Part shown: in pieces, positions 8,876 to 17,986 of the stretch
How positions within the stretch are numbered: the first letter of the stretch is position 1
Layout: every line of letters starts with the position of its first letter
DNA from: Deinococcus sp. QL22
GTDB lineage: Bacteria > Deinococcota > Deinococci > Deinococcales > Deinococcaceae
Assembly: GCF_023370075.1 (NCBI RefSeq)
Contig: NZ_CP097155.1
Span: 1 to 64,000, forward strand
Direction of reading: 5' to 3'
DNA: 64,000 bases
Notes under the pieces: generated by a model
What the model saw: only the letters and a program-made list of their open reading frames with translations
Told to the model about the DNA's origin: nothing
Database searches by the model: none
Made by a program: the position numbers and the translations under genes

Positions 8876-9202
8876 TTGGGCAGGCACTACAGAAAACGCA
8901 AAGACCCGAAGACTGGGCGGATGGTGAACGCTCACCGGCTCGTCGCCGCCCAGATGTTGGGCCGCGCCCTGTTGCCCGGCGAGGTGGTGCATCACATCGA
9001 CGGGAACAGGAGCAACAACCACCCGGAGAACCTGCTGATCCTACGGGATCAGCGCCACCACGCGTCTTTGCACGCGTATCTGCGCCGCACTCGTCAGGGC
9101 CAGCCCACCCTCTTCCCGCAGCTTCTCGAAGGCGAACGCGAAGGCCACAGGGAACGCTCTTTGAACGGTTGTGTTGCCTTAATTGGCATCACGGCAAGCT
9201 GA
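8876..9202 (+). CDS. HNH endonuclease, 3' end replaced by IS6-like element
   Basis: A 108-residue protein with a HNH_3-type core: HRLVAAQMLGRALLPGEVVH, then HIDGNRSNNHPENLLIL, as in phage and intron homing nucleases. The last twelve or so residues (from NGCVALIGITAS) are encoded by the left end of the IS6-like element, so the natural C-terminus is lost. No ATG is available: TTG 8876 is the best start, and the frame is open upstream to a stop at 8819. The nuclease core itself is complete. Confidence 0.7.
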   Translation: MGRHYRKRKDPKTGRMVNAHRLVAAQMLGRALLPGEVVHHIDGNRSNNHPENLLILRDQRHHASLHAYLRRTRQGQPTLFPQLLEGEREGHRERSLNGCVALIGITAS

Positions 9203-9974
9203 GAGCAGGGGTGGCCTGAGGTTCAGGCCACCCCTGCAGCAACCAGCGACCACGTCTGGAACGCTTTTTTCTGGTTGCTTCGTCTGGTCTGGGCAGAAAC
9301 ATTGGTGCGGGAGTGATGATGGAGGTTGGTGATCCGGGCATGGAGACTCAAGAATTCTTGAGCACGTTTCCGCCGCTTGAATCCTTGCTGCTGTTGCTCC
9401 TGTCGCCGTGTAGATCGGTGTTCCTGCTCAATGACGTTGTTGCAGCGCGCCGTGGAGATCACCTGCTGGTGGGCGACGTTAGCTATGCTGGGGAGCTCTC
9501 GAATCGCGGCCCCGTAGCTGCGGAGCTGATCGGTATGGATGACCTCTGGGATGCCGTGTTCCCCCAGCAGCCGGGTCAGGAAGGTTTTCGCCGCTTCTGT
9601 GTCCCGATGCCGTTGGAGGAGAATATCGAGTACGAAACCGTACTCGTCCACGGCCCTCCACAACCAATGCCGGACGCCATCGACACTCGTACACACCTCG
9701 TCCAGATACCACCGGGAACCCCGTCGGGGTTCCCGGTGGCGCAGTTCTTCAGCGAAGAGGGCGCTGAACTTGATGCACCATTCGCGGAGGGTCTCGTGGC
9801 TGACCTCAATGCCGCGCTGGTGAAGCAATTCTTGGACATCGCGGTAACTCAGGGGAAAGCGGTGGTACAGCCAGACAGCGTGCTGAATGATGGTCATTGG
9901 GAATCGATGGCGGTAAGGTTTGACGTCGGTCACGGCGGGTCAGCGTACCCCAACCCGGTTAAGGCAACACAACC
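9167..9974 (-). mobile_element. IS6-family element, 808 bp
   Basis: The ends are 16-bp identical inverted repeats, GGTTGTGTTGCCTTAA at 9167-9182 and its complement at 9959-9974. One transposase gene fills the element. The 8 bases on either side (CTTTGAAC and GCCAGAAC) are not a duplication, which points to an adjacent deletion or replicon fusion. That fits the truncated HNH gene on the left and the acetyltransferase stub on the right. Confidence 0.88.
9223..9933 (-). CDS. IS6-family DDE transposase
   Basis: A 236-residue transposase with the IS6 pattern: an N-terminal region (YRHRFPMTIIQHAVWLYHRF, then RDVQELLHQRGIEVSHETLR), the first Asp in WYLDEVCTSVDGVRHWLWRA, the second in VIHTDQLRSYG, and the Glu near NVIEQEHRSTRRQ. 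The frame is intact and ends 56 bp from the element's left end. IS6 elements move by replicative cointegration and often cause deletions next to themselves. Confidence 0.92.
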   Translation of the reverse strand: MTDVKPYRHRFPMTIIQHAVWLYHRFPLSYRDVQELLHQRGIEVSHETLREWCIKFSALFAEELRHREPRRGSRWYLDEVCTSVDGVRHWLWRAVDEYGFVLDILLQRHRDTEAAKTFLTRLLGEHGIPEVIHTDQLRSYGAAIRELPSIANVAHQQVISTARCNNVIEQEHRSTRRQEQQQQGFKRRKRAQEFLSLHARITNLHHHSRTNVSAQTRRSNQKKAFQTWSLVAAGVA

Positions 9975-10054
9975 GCCAGAACTGGTGGAGTAAGGGAGAA
10001 TGGACGGACACGTTGATCTACGGCATGCTCGCCGCAGACCGGGCCAAGACCTAA
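9975..10054 (+). pseudogene. Acetyltransferase (GNAT-like) 3' stub
   Basis: Right after the IS6-like element the frame reads NWWSKGEWTDTLIYGMLAAD and then RAKT-stop. The W-x-D-x-L-x-YG-x-L pattern is typical of the last strand of GNAT N-acetyltransferases. Only this end remains; the rest was probably lost with the IS6 insertion. Confidence 0.45.
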
Positions 10055-10094
10055 CGTTGTTGCCTCAGGGTGACGGGTGTTATCTCTTGGCGCA

Positions 10095-10415
10095 TTAGGC
10101 AAGGGATGCTGTGTCCTTCACTTCCAACAGCAACTCCTGTACCAGCCCAAGCAGGCGGGGCTCGCTTTCGAGAACCCTCAGTTGCTCCGGCGTGCGAATG
10201 ACCTGTTCTTGAATGGCAATCGTTTGGATGATCGTTCGAGCTGACTGCACCGCCTGTTGATGCTCTACACACTGCGGGTCAATGCCTTCAAGAAGGACGT
10301 CTAGGTGGAACTGAAGCTGTATTTTATTGAGCTGGGGTGCTCTGAGAATGGCCCGCAAGACATTGCGAGTGAGGGCTTGCTCGGGTGGAGCAGGGAGACG
10401 GGAAGGTGTGGTCAT
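10095..10415 (-). CDS. Hypothetical helical protein, 106 aa
   Basis: The protein starts MTTPSRLPAPPEQALTRNVL and is rich in Leu, Gln and Glu, suggesting an all-helical fold; no family is recognised. A GGAG motif lies about ten bases before the ATG. It follows the tyrosine recombinase gene on the same strand with a gap of about 110 bp and may be co-transcribed. Confidence 0.55.
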   Translation of the reverse strand: MTTPSRLPAPPEQALTRNVLRAILRAPQLNKIQLQFHLDVLLEGIDPQCVEHQQAVQSARTIIQTIAIQEQVIRTPEQLRVLESEPRLLGLVQELLLEVKDTASLA

Positions 10416-10525
10416 GAGATCAGGCTCCTGGAGCGAGGATGGACAGGCAAGAGAGGAAGGGTGAACAACCTAGGATTCGTACTTGTTGCTGTGAAGAGTG
10501 CGGCTGCACAGCTCCTGACGAGCAG

Positions 10526-11548
10526 TTACCATCCAGCGAGATCCGTTTTGAGGTCATCCACAGCGAGAGCGGCGTAGCCTTTGCGGGTCGTGTCCACCGA
10601 CTCATGCCCGAGGTGAGCCGCGACCCGCCCGAAATCCTTGATTTGTGCGAGTAAACGCGTGCCCGCGTACTTCCGTCCGGGGTGGAAGCCCCGGAACTTG
10701 ACTCCCGCGGCCTGAAAGGCCTTGTTGAGGTGGTAGCGGGCTGTCTCGGTGTCGGAGAAGCGGAAGACGCGGTCGCTGGCGGTCGTGCGGTTGCCGTCCC
10801 GATGTTCTGCTCCTTCAGGGCCGTACTCCGCTTGGTAGTCTCGTGTTGCACGGGCCAGACTGGTGGATAAGGCGACGACGCGGCTTTTGCGGCCCTTGCC
10901 GGAGGTCACCAGCAGTCGCCGGGCTTCTGTCTGCAGGTCATCCCAGCGCAGGGCTAAGGCTTCACTGATTCGCAGGCCGCCGTGAGCAGTGAGCAGCAGC
11001 AAGAACCGGGCCTGAACGTCAGCGACTTTGAGCACGTCGTACAGCTCGTCTTCGGTGTAGGGCGGGCGTTTGACGATGCCGGGCGTGTGATCCTTAGGGA
11101 CGTTCACGTCTTCAAAGGGGGTGGCTTGGGTCGCTCCAGCCCAGCGCAACGCTCGGTAGAGGCAGGCCGCTGCCGCTACGCGCAGGGACACGCCTGCAGG
11201 CTGACGGCCCGCCGCGAGGAGACTGTTTATATAGTGCTGCCCATCATGGCGACTGGGACGCAGAAGACTGACAGCTTGTCCTTCCGCCCAAGCCAGAAAT
11301 TGCCGCACGCCTCTTCCGTAAGCAGCAATGGTATGTGGACTGGTGAGGACACCTGAGCCGCCGGCATGACTCAGGTAAGCAGTGGTCAGGGAAACAAGAG
11401 ATGCCACGTCCTTCTCCCCTGCCGCCTGAACCGCGCGTCGCCTGAGCTCATCGTCGTGGAGACCGGTCCACTCTCGACTGCGGGCGAGCAGGTCTCCTCG
11501 GAACAACTCAAGGGTAGTTCCAACCCCAATATCCACGTCTTCTGGCAT
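10526..11548 (-). CDS. Tyrosine recombinase / integrase
   Basis: A 340-residue site-specific recombinase, taking ATG 11548 as the start (the frame is open further upstream). A SAM-like N-terminal domain (about 60-160: YLSHAGGSGVLTSPHTIAAY) precedes the catalytic domain. Catalytic motifs are AHGGLRISEALALRW (Arg), TSGKGRKSRVV (Lys), FHPGRKYAGTRLL (H-x-x-R) and LGHESVDTTRKGYAAL (His and the nucleophile Tyr). It probably integrates or resolves a mobile unit, perhaps the neighbouring defence island. A palindrome covers its start codon. Confidence 0.88.
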   Translation of the reverse strand: MPEDVDIGVGTTLELFRGDLLARSREWTGLHDDELRRRAVQAAGEKDVASLVSLTTAYLSHAGGSGVLTSPHTIAAYGRGVRQFLAWAEGQAVSLLRPSRHDGQHYINSLLAAGRQPAGVSLRVAAAACLYRALRWAGATQATPFEDVNVPKDHTPGIVKRPPYTEDELYDVLKVADVQARFLLLLTAHGGLRISEALALRWDDLQTEARRLLVTSGKGRKSRVVALSTSLARATRDYQAEYGPEGAEHRDGNRTTASDRVFRFSDTETARYHLNKAFQAAGVKFRGFHPGRKYAGTRLLAQIKDFGRVAAHLGHESVDTTRKGYAALAVDDLKTDLAGW

Positions 11549-11563
11549 AAAAGCTATTATGCC
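11544..11563. promoter_or_regulatory. Palindrome over the recombinase start codon
   Basis: GGCATAA-AAGCTA-TTATGCC has perfect 7-bp arms and contains the recombinase start codon. An operator for self-repression or a recombinase core site is possible. Confidence 0.45.
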
Positions 11564-11669
11564 TGAAGATCGAAAAGTCAGGCGGAAGGAGGCGGAGCAC
11601 CAGAATTGATCTGGGTCTCCCGACCAAGGTGCCTGCTCCCATCCGCCGCCGCACTCACGAAGCATCTGC

Positions 11670-13055
11670 TTAAAGGTCACCCTCAGGCTCCACCTTCGAA
11701 GCAATAAGTCGATCGAGTCCATAGCGTGAGTACGCCTTCATCACCTCGGGCAATTCTGCTGGCTCTTTTGCCAGATGCGCCACGGTGGTGACATAGTCGC
11801 TGGGATGCCACTTCTGTCCCATGCCGATGAAGCCCTCTGTGATGTGCTGCGCCGCATGAGTCCGTCGCTGGGTCAGCGCCTCGAATACCTTGCCTTTTAA
11901 CCTCCCGCCTCTGAGGTGAACCAGGGGACGGTGCTCATTCAGGCGCTCACAGAACAAGGCTACGGCTTTGAGGTCAAGTCGGCACTTCTCGTAGCTCCAT
12001 TCTCCAGCCTCCCAGATCTCGTACGTGTAGAACTCGTGCCCACCCACAGTTCGGCCCACGACCAGCACCGGAACGATATCGTTGTCGTCCTTGTCATCGT
12101 CCAGCAAGCTTAATAGTCGCCTGGGACGCGGGCCGAATAGCGCAGCGTCTTCACGCGCCAGGAAGGCGACCGCTGTCAAACTGTCCTCCCGATGCAGCTG
12201 CGTGATTCGCAGACACAGCCGGCGCGGATCCTTGTACCAGTGGCCGGCCTCGATGCCAGGCTCGGCCTTCCGACCCAGCAAGTACTCGCGGCGCACTTGA
12301 AAATAGGTCGTGAAGAACGACAAGAATTCTTCGCTGAGATGGTCTACCGTCTGACTGGGACTGGCCAGCACCCCAACCGTGAACCCGAAGGGGCGCAGCA
12401 GGGTGGCGGCCCGAACGCTGTCGAGGTCATGCCAGGTCAGCACCTCGTGAAGCCGTTGGTGGATCTGCTGGAATGGGCCAGCTAGATCTGAAGCCACGGT
12501 CGTCCATTTTGGGGACAGGCGACTATCCAATCCTTGCTGCTCATTAGCGCTGCGCAGTAACTCAGGAGCGGGCCTGCCCAATGGAGGGCGCGAGGGTCTC
12601 ACTTTGAACAGGTGACGCAACAGCTCGGGCCAATTCTTCTCCCATGCCTGGTCAGAGCTTAAATCGAAGTACAGGCGTGAACGGAGAAAATGCGGCACGA
12701 ATGGGCGGCCCTCCTGCTGCGAGAAGACCAGAGGGACGTAGCGGGTCTGCTGCGGATCCTGATACACGTCTGGACTGATCAGCTGTGTTTCTGTGCCGAC
12801 CCCGCCCGTCCGGGCATTCGCCTTCTGAGTGTAGTTGGGATCCATCAGGATCAACACGTGGGTGATGTCCGGATCCCCGACCATGCGCTCCATGAAGGCA
12901 GTCATGTCCTGACCCACTTGAAGATCCCAGCGATCAATCACCACCTCGACCCCAGCTCCTCTCAATGTCTCTGCCAGTTGGAGCACGCGGGCTCGGTGGA
13001 GCGAGTCGCCCCAAGCGTAGGAGATGAACACCTTCGGGAACTTAGGGACAGTCAC
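11670..13055 (-). CDS. SEFIR-domain defence protein
   Basis: A 461-residue protein. Residues 1-150 match a SEFIR (TIR-related) domain: KVFISYAWGDSLHRARVLQL, VVIDRWDLQVGQDMTAFMER, HVLILMDPNYTQKANAR, then GGVGTETQLIS. Bacterial SEFIR proteins are reported to protect against phage by NAD+ loss and cell death. The remaining 300 residues are not recognised and presumably sense infection. TTG 13076 is possible, but the partial copy at 19917 conserves the GTG and has TTA instead of TTG, so GTG 13055 with GAGAGAG before it is preferred. It lies next to a recombinase and the CBASS genes. Confidence 0.85.
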   Translation of the reverse strand: MTVPKFPKVFISYAWGDSLHRARVLQLAETLRGAGVEVVIDRWDLQVGQDMTAFMERMVGDPDITHVLILMDPNYTQKANARTGGVGTETQLISPDVYQDPQQTRYVPLVFSQQEGRPFVPHFLRSRLYFDLSSDQAWEKNWPELLRHLFKVRPSRPPLGRPAPELLRSANEQQGLDSRLSPKWTTVASDLAGPFQQIHQRLHEVLTWHDLDSVRAATLLRPFGFTVGVLASPSQTVDHLSEEFLSFFTTYFQVRREYLLGRKAEPGIEAGHWYKDPRRLCLRITQLHREDSLTAVAFLAREDAALFGPRPRRLLSLLDDDKDDNDIVPVLVVGRTVGGHEFYTYEIWEAGEWSYEKCRLDLKAVALFCERLNEHRPLVHLRGGRLKGKVFEALTQRRTHAAQHITEGFIGMGQKWHPSDYVTTVAHLAKEPAELPEVMKAYSRYGLDRLIASKVEPEGDL

Positions 13056-13128
13056 GCCCGATTCTCTCTCAGACAAACGCCCAAAGAAGCCAGTTTTGCG
13101 TCATCGGCTGGGAAAGCGGAGCTTGAGT
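13006..13128. repeat. Repeat A: SEFIR 5' region (partner at 19917-20036)
   Basis: About 120 bp covering the first SEFIR codons and the upstream region recurs at 19917-20036 with roughly 85% identity, both in the same orientation. Confidence 0.8.
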
Positions 13129-13162
13129 AACTGCGAATAAGGGTTGATCTGTAGAGCAAAAA

Positions 13163-13560
13163 ATGCAAAAGAGACGGTGTTATGGGCCATCCCGACATCA
13201 CTTTACTGTCGCTTTCCACCGCTGTCACCCTCCTCGGCTGCTGGACCCTGCCTCACATTCACTTAAGCTGTTCCATCCACACGAGAACATCTCGGACGCT
13301 GACCTGGTGGCCATTGCGCTGCTTCAAAAACTGCACCAAGTGCCCTATTTCAGCCAGTGGTGGCAATTACTGAAGCTGAACCACTTTCCGCACTTCCCCT
13401 CTGAAGTGCAAGCCCAAATCTGGCTCGCTCGATTGACCCCTGTCGTCAAGCAGCTGGCGACCTAAGTTTAGACACTGGACTTTGTCGCTGTGGATTCGGA
13501 GCCGCTCCCTGTCTCGACCTTCAAGTGAGCGCCACGATGCACATTCCGTGGTGCTCGTTA
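13163..13560 (+). pseudogene. IS982-like transposase remnant
   Basis: The frame reads [20 protein letters not shown], then [20 protein letters not shown] and [14 protein letters not shown] before a stop. Past it, in the same frame, TLDFVAVDSEPLPVSTFK and the Arg-rich stretch APRCTFRGARYGF continue through further stops. This is the N-terminal half and first catalytic Asp region of a DDE transposase, broken by several stops. A related fragment lies at 61862-62012. Confidence 0.7.
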
Positions 13561-13716
13561 TGGATTCACTGCGAATAGATAGCGTAGTTTTTGGATGATG
13601 TCTACGTGTGCCTTACCACTCCTTGTGGCTGTTTTACACGGGCAGGGTTGATCTGGGCATGATTCCACTGGGCTCTACAACCCATCCTTACTGGGCCAGT
13701 GATCTATGTAGCGTCG

Positions 13717-14043
13717 TTATGCCTCACCCGGTAACGCCAGCCGGACGGGGAACCAGGGGTAGTTCCCTACTGGTCCACCCGACGCTTCTGGGTCATTCAC
13801 GGGATCGGGAATATTATTGATGGCTGCGCCTTGAATGGCCTCTTTCAATGTGCTGAGGTACCCCTCCGCGTTGAAGGTCAGCCCGGGATCAATGAAGTCA
13901 GGACGGATCCCGTAACACACCGATGTGTGCGCATCCGACCAACCATCAACGCCGAGCGTCTCAAAACCCAGCAGGTGACCTTCAGTGGCGATGGGTTGAC
14001 GCAATGCCGTGGCCTCATTTAACCCTCGAGGAAACAGACCCAT
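13717..14043 (-). CDS. Hypothetical protein, 108 aa
   Basis: A 108-residue frame with LLGFETLGVDGWSDAHTSVC, YGIRPDFIDPGLTFNAEGYL and STLKEAIQGAAINNIPDPVN. No family is recognised. The mix of conserved-looking Gly, Trp and Pro suggests a real or recently real product. No good ribosome binding site is seen, and the gene sits in a stretch with transposon debris. Confidence 0.4.
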   Translation of the reverse strand: MGLFPRGLNEATALRQPIATEGHLLGFETLGVDGWSDAHTSVCYGIRPDFIDPGLTFNAEGYLSTLKEAIQGAAINNIPDPVNDPEASGGPVGNYPWFPVRLALPGEA

Positions 14044-14279
14044 CCCTAGATTGCGGCCAGGATAGGTTAGACGACCTTTGGAGGTCGAACTTGCCAGCAG
14101 GCTGACTGGCCCGAGTGGGCGTGCCGAGCGAAGTGTCCCCGACCCAGCTCAACACATAAACTTGACACAACCCATGAGAGTGCTTCCGCCCCAAATTATT
14201 GTGCTATAACATAATGCAGATTACGATTACGGCCGCTGCGCTCTGAAATTTAACCACAACTGACGATTAGGGAGAGTTC
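14044..14279. promoter_or_regulatory. Upstream region of CBASS-1
   Basis: Holds a TATAAC hexamer (14205-14210) and CATAAT (14210-14215) as candidate -10 boxes, a TTGACA at 14162 that is too far away to pair with either, and an AGGGAGAG ribosome binding site before GTG 14280. No start site can be fixed from sequence alone. Confidence 0.4.
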
Positions 14280-15377
14280 GTGGAATTGCCTACCCAGTTT
14301 CAAACGTTTCTGAGCAACATTGAGCCAACCGACTACCAGCGTGACGAATTCATTCGGGGCCACCGCACTCTCCGAGAGCGGCTTGACGCTGATGAAGGCC
14401 TCAAGCCCTATATCATCACGCATTTTCTGCAGGGGAGCTACCGCCGCTCTACGGCCATCCGACCACGCAGCGGCAAGAAGTCCGACGTTGATGTTGTAGT
14501 GGTGACCAACTTGGACAATTCACGTTACGACCCGCATCAGGCGTTAGAGCTCTTTCAGACTTTCATGGAGCGGCACTACCCTGGGAAGTGGAAGTTTAAT
14601 GGTCGCTCCATCGGCATCACGCTTTCCTACGTTGAGCTCGACTTGGTCGTTACTAGTGCACCTAGCGCTCAGCAAGCGGAGATATTCAAGAGCTCCGCCT
14701 TCGACATCTTTGAGTCAGAGGAGGACTTGGCAAGCGCGCAGGGTGCTTTCAAGTCATACTTCGCTAAGGCAATTAGTGAGCCTTGGCGCTCCGAAGCACT
14801 TCTTATCCCAGACCGGGACGCGCAGGAGTGGCAGCGGACACACCCGCTCGAAACGCTGCGCTGGACAACAAACAGAAACCAGATCCTGGGGGGCCAGTTT
14901 GTGCGGATAGTTAAGGCCCTGAAGTGGTGGCGTCGCCAGCACGACGCGCCCAAATATCCCAAGGGCTATCCCATAGAACATATGGTCGGCGATGCCTGTC
15001 CGGAAACCGTGGGCAGTATTGCCGAGGGCGTGACCCGGAGCCTTGAGAACCTGCGCGACATTCTCCTTAATCCTGTCCAGGAGGGCCGAGTGCCGTTTGT
15101 GCCGGCTCGTGGTGTCCCCGAGATGAACGTCCTGAGCCGCCTTACTGTGGAGGATTTCATCGCCTTCTTCAATCTCGTAGACGACGCCGCCTCAATCGCA
15201 CGGCAGGCCCTTGACGCGCGGGACCCTTATGAGAGTGCCCTGCTCTGGCGGAGTCTGTTTGGCACCAAGTTTCCATTGCCGCCCGTAAGCGGGAGCACCA
15301 ATGGCGGCGGCAAAATCGGCGGGTTTTCCGAGCGCAACAGCAGTGGCAGCGGCACAGAGCGAGGGCGCTTTGCCTGA
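14280..15377 (+). CDS. cdnD: CBASS-1 CD-NTase (CdnD-like cyclic oligonucleotide synthase)
   Basis: A 365-residue cGAS/DncV-like nucleotidyltransferase. The active site is complete: QGSYRRSTAIRP (Gly52-Ser53), KKSDVDVVVVTN (Asp69, Asp71) and VELDLVVTSAPS (Asp121). On sensing phage it should make a cyclic nucleotide. The pairing with a nuclease-SAVED effector suggests a clade D enzyme making a cyclic trinucleotide; this is inference. The C-terminus is a flexible Gly/Ser linker ending GRFA, suited to conjugation by Cap2. Start is GTG with AGGGAGAG upstream. The gene overlaps cap2 by 77 bp. Confidence 0.92.
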   Translation: MELPTQFQTFLSNIEPTDYQRDEFIRGHRTLRERLDADEGLKPYIITHFLQGSYRRSTAIRPRSGKKSDVDVVVVTNLDNSRYDPHQALELFQTFMERHYPGKWKFNGRSIGITLSYVELDLVVTSAPSAQQAEIFKSSAFDIFESEEDLASAQGAFKSYFAKAISEPWRSEALLIPDRDAQEWQRTHPLETLRWTTNRNQILGGQFVRIVKALKWWRRQHDAPKYPKGYPIEHMVGDACPETVGSIAEGVTRSLENLRDILLNPVQEGRVPFVPARGVPEMNVLSRLTVEDFIAFFNLVDDAASIARQALDARDPYESALLWRSLFGTKFPLPPVSGSTNGGGKIGGFSERNSSGSGTERGRFA

Positions 15378-17175
15378 AGCCCTCCCAGAGGCGCTTGAGT
15401 TCGGCAGCGAGGCCCTTGAGCTCATCAAGGGCTTCGTGCCTTTGGGCTCTTGGACTCTTGACGAGGAGGAGCGGCGCTGGTCGTTGCTTTGCCAACTGGT
15501 CCTTGTTCAGGGAAGTGCGCTCGTCCCTGACATGACGTCTTGGTACCTGGTGGTCGACGCCGATTACCCAGCAGGCCTGATCCGGTTATACCCGGCGGCA
15601 GAGGGTGGGCTGGAGGTCACCTTCCCTCACCAGACTGACAACACGCAGTTGGAAGGAAATATGCTTTGGCGGCGCGGACACCCGTGCTTGGAAACACCTT
15701 GGAACGTTTTTGACCGCGAGATGTACGACACCGAACCACGCGACGCGGCCTCAAGGCTGGCTTGGCACGTCCAGCGCGGTCTGACATGGTTACATGCAGC
15801 CGCTAAGGACGAACTGACTCCGGACGGTGACCCTTATGAATTGCCGCCTCTGCCTCGTGGGGGTGCGGCTGGCCGCTTGCTGGCTTACACCGAGGATGGC
15901 ACCAGTCTGCAGACTTGGTTATCTCGCCCTGCCCGGGCCGGCCTCGTGCAGGTGGCGGATGTGCCCGAGCTGAGGGGAGCGCAGTTCGTGCGGGGTTTCG
16001 GACAGACATACCGTCCGATTTGGGGAAACGCCTTGCAGGGTGTGACCGCTGAGCGGCAAGGCGTGTGGTTACGGCTGGATCGTGCTCCCATCATCCCACC
16101 CTGGCAACTGCCCTTGACTTGGGGGGAATTGCAACTTGCGGTACGCAGGCAAGGCCTTGATCTCTTCGCACTTCTCTGCTCGCATTTTGAAGTGCTACGC
16201 GACGGCCAGACACACCTGCTGCTCCTAGGTTGGCCAATGCCCGAGAATCATGGTGGCCCACTGCAGCAAATGCATTGGCAGGCGCTGGAGCTCCCTCTTC
16301 TCTCAAGGGGGAACAAGGTGCCAAATGGCTGGCGCCCAGATGCACTTGGTCGGTTGATGCGGGACCGACATAGTAAGCTGAGTGACACTGCCCTGGTCAA
16401 TTGGGTGCGGTCAAAGAATTGGAATGCTGAGGAACTGGGCAGCCGGGGATGCTTCCCGGATCCAGTTAGAGGCGGTCGCATCGCCATTATTGGTGTGGGC
16501 GCCTTGGGGAGTGCCCTAGCGGAAGTGTTGGCACGAGGGGGCGCGACCTCGCTCATCCTCGTTGATGGGGAACTGCTGGAGGCAGGAAACCTTGTGCGCC
16601 ACTCGCTGACCCTTAATGATCTCGGCCAGTTCAAGGCTGAACGGCTTGCCCGGCGGCTCAATATTAGTGGGCCGCACGCCAAGGTGCAGGCCATCAACCA
16701 AAATTTCAGTTGCCACAATGAGGAAGTGGTAGCAGCCTTGCGAGAGTGTGACGTAATCGTAGATTGTACGGCCAGCGATAGCCTCCTAAGTGAGCTTCAT
16801 CGCGTGAGGTGGCGGGAGAGCCAAGCCTTCGTGTCCCTTTCACTCGGTTTGCGCGCTCAACGCCTGTACTGCTTTTACGCTGCTGGCCCGATCTTTCCCT
16901 TGGAAGACTTCCTTGATCTGGTGGGCGAGGCCGTTGAGGGAGACTTGGTGCGCTTCCCTGCGAACGAGATACCAAGGGAGGGGATCGGATGCTGGCACCC
17001 AGTGTTCCCGGCGCGGCAAGACGACGTAACCCTATTTGCGGCTGCTGGGGTCAAGTACATCGAAGCAGCGTTGTTAGGACGGCTAGAGCCACTTCAGCTG
17101 GAGATCTACGAGCAGTTTGAGCAAGGTAGCCTCTTTGGAGGGATTCGGCGGCTAGATGGGCAACGATATGAGTGA
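15301..17175 (+). CDS. cap2: CBASS-1 Cap2 (E2-E1 fusion conjugating enzyme)
   Basis: A 624-residue two-domain enzyme. The N-terminal E2-like domain (about 40-180) has its expected catalytic Cys in RRGHPCLETP (Cys129). The C-terminal ThiF/E1 domain (about 380-620) has the nucleotide loop IGVGALGSA (398-403), the acidic VDGE, and a candidate adenylation/thioester Cys in GIGCWHPVF (Cys564). Cap2 enzymes join the CD-NTase C-terminus to target proteins and so prime signalling. The 77-bp overlap with the CD-NTase gene is long, but the second system shows a similar 59-bp overlap, which supports ATG 15301. Confidence 0.92.
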   Translation: MAAAKSAGFPSATAVAAAQSEGALPEALPEALEFGSEALELIKGFVPLGSWTLDEEERRWSLLCQLVLVQGSALVPDMTSWYLVVDADYPAGLIRLYPAAEGGLEVTFPHQTDNTQLEGNMLWRRGHPCLETPWNVFDREMYDTEPRDAASRLAWHVQRGLTWLHAAAKDELTPDGDPYELPPLPRGGAAGRLLAYTEDGTSLQTWLSRPARAGLVQVADVPELRGAQFVRGFGQTYRPIWGNALQGVTAERQGVWLRLDRAPIIPPWQLPLTWGELQLAVRRQGLDLFALLCSHFEVLRDGQTHLLLLGWPMPENHGGPLQQMHWQALELPLLSRGNKVPNGWRPDALGRLMRDRHSKLSDTALVNWVRSKNWNAEELGSRGCFPDPVRGGRIAIIGVGALGSALAEVLARGGATSLILVDGELLEAGNLVRHSLTLNDLGQFKAERLARRLNISGPHAKVQAINQNFSCHNEEVVAALRECDVIVDCTASDSLLSELHRVRWRESQAFVSLSLGLRAQRLYCFYAAGPIFPLEDFLDLVGEAVEGDLVRFPANEIPREGIGCWHPVFPARQDDVTLFAAAGVKYIEAALLGRLEPLQLEIYEQFEQGSLFGGIRRLDGQRYE

Positions 17176-17692
17176 CAACCTGATCTTTCGTTCTGGAGAT
17201 GGACGCTTCGGCCTCACCATGAGTGCCGCTCAGGTGCGCACCCTCCTCCGTCTCTGCACGGCTGCACTACCTAACGAGACTGGCGGCATCCTAGCCGGTC
17301 ATTACACGGCCCGCCACGAGATGGCCCATGTCCGCGCCGTCCTGCCTGCTCCGGCAGACTCCCTAATCGGCCGCTCGACGTTTGAGCGAGGCACAACGGG
17401 GACCCGAGCGTGGCTTGACCAGTTGTGGCGCGAGCGTGGGCTGTATTACTTGGGAGAATGGCACTCTCACCCTCACGCTTCGCCTGATCCAAGCCCACAG
17501 GACCGGCAGACCATGCGAAATAAGAGCCTCATTCAGGCCTACGCCTGCCCTGAACCACTGCTCCTCATCATTGGCGGAGACCCTCAGGGCCAGTGGCAGG
17601 CCGCGACATGGGTCTTTCCACAGTGGGAACCTAACGTGGAGCTGATGCGAGAGGAGAGAACTTCCGCCCGGCCGACAGAGGAAACCGCGTGA
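17168..17692 (+). CDS. cap3: CBASS-1 Cap3 (JAB/JAMM peptidase)
   Basis: A 174-residue JAB-domain metalloprotease. It has the catalytic Glu in NETGGILAGHY and the zinc motif LGEWHSHPHASPDPSPQD (H-x-H, then S-x-x-D). Cap3 removes the CD-NTase from its targets and reverses Cap2. ATG 17168, overlapping the cap2 stop, is chosen over ATG 17156 because it gives the same N-terminal length as the second Cap3 (26084-26629). Confidence 0.92.
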   Translation: MSDNLIFRSGDGRFGLTMSAAQVRTLLRLCTAALPNETGGILAGHYTARHEMAHVRAVLPAPADSLIGRSTFERGTTGTRAWLDQLWRERGLYYLGEWHSHPHASPDPSPQDRQTMRNKSLIQAYACPEPLLLIIGGDPQGQWQAATWVFPQWEPNVELMREERTSARPTEETA

Positions 17693-17986
17693 GCAAGGAT
17701 CGCGACGGTGCGTCTCTCACCACGTAGGCGGAATTATTGGCGAGAAAGAGCACATCGCAGTCCTTTATATTAGCCTGAAGTTGCCCTATTGGCTACTTGA
17801 TCCTGCACGTACTACTTTGGGGAGTGGCACTACCATCTACATGCTAGCGCGCCCGTCAGAAACACGGATAACCACCCCAGAAAACGCACGGACCTCAAGG
17901 TCGGCTTCGGGTGTCCCGAGTCGGTCCACTTCCACGCCTACGTCTTTCTAACTCCGATGAATCGGGTGCAGCTGAAGAGGAGTCCC
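17693..17986. other. Gap between cap3 and cap4 of CBASS-1
   Basis: In the second CBASS these two genes overlap by 35 bp, whereas here about 290 bp separate them with no convincing ORF. Possible explanations are a small lost gene or a separate promoter for the effector. Confidence 0.4.

Noticed and set aside
9313..9993. 226-codon + ORF
   Set aside because: Antisense to the IS6-family transposase and runs through the element's end.
16248..16718. 156-codon minus ORF
   Set aside because: Antisense to the E1 domain of Cap2.
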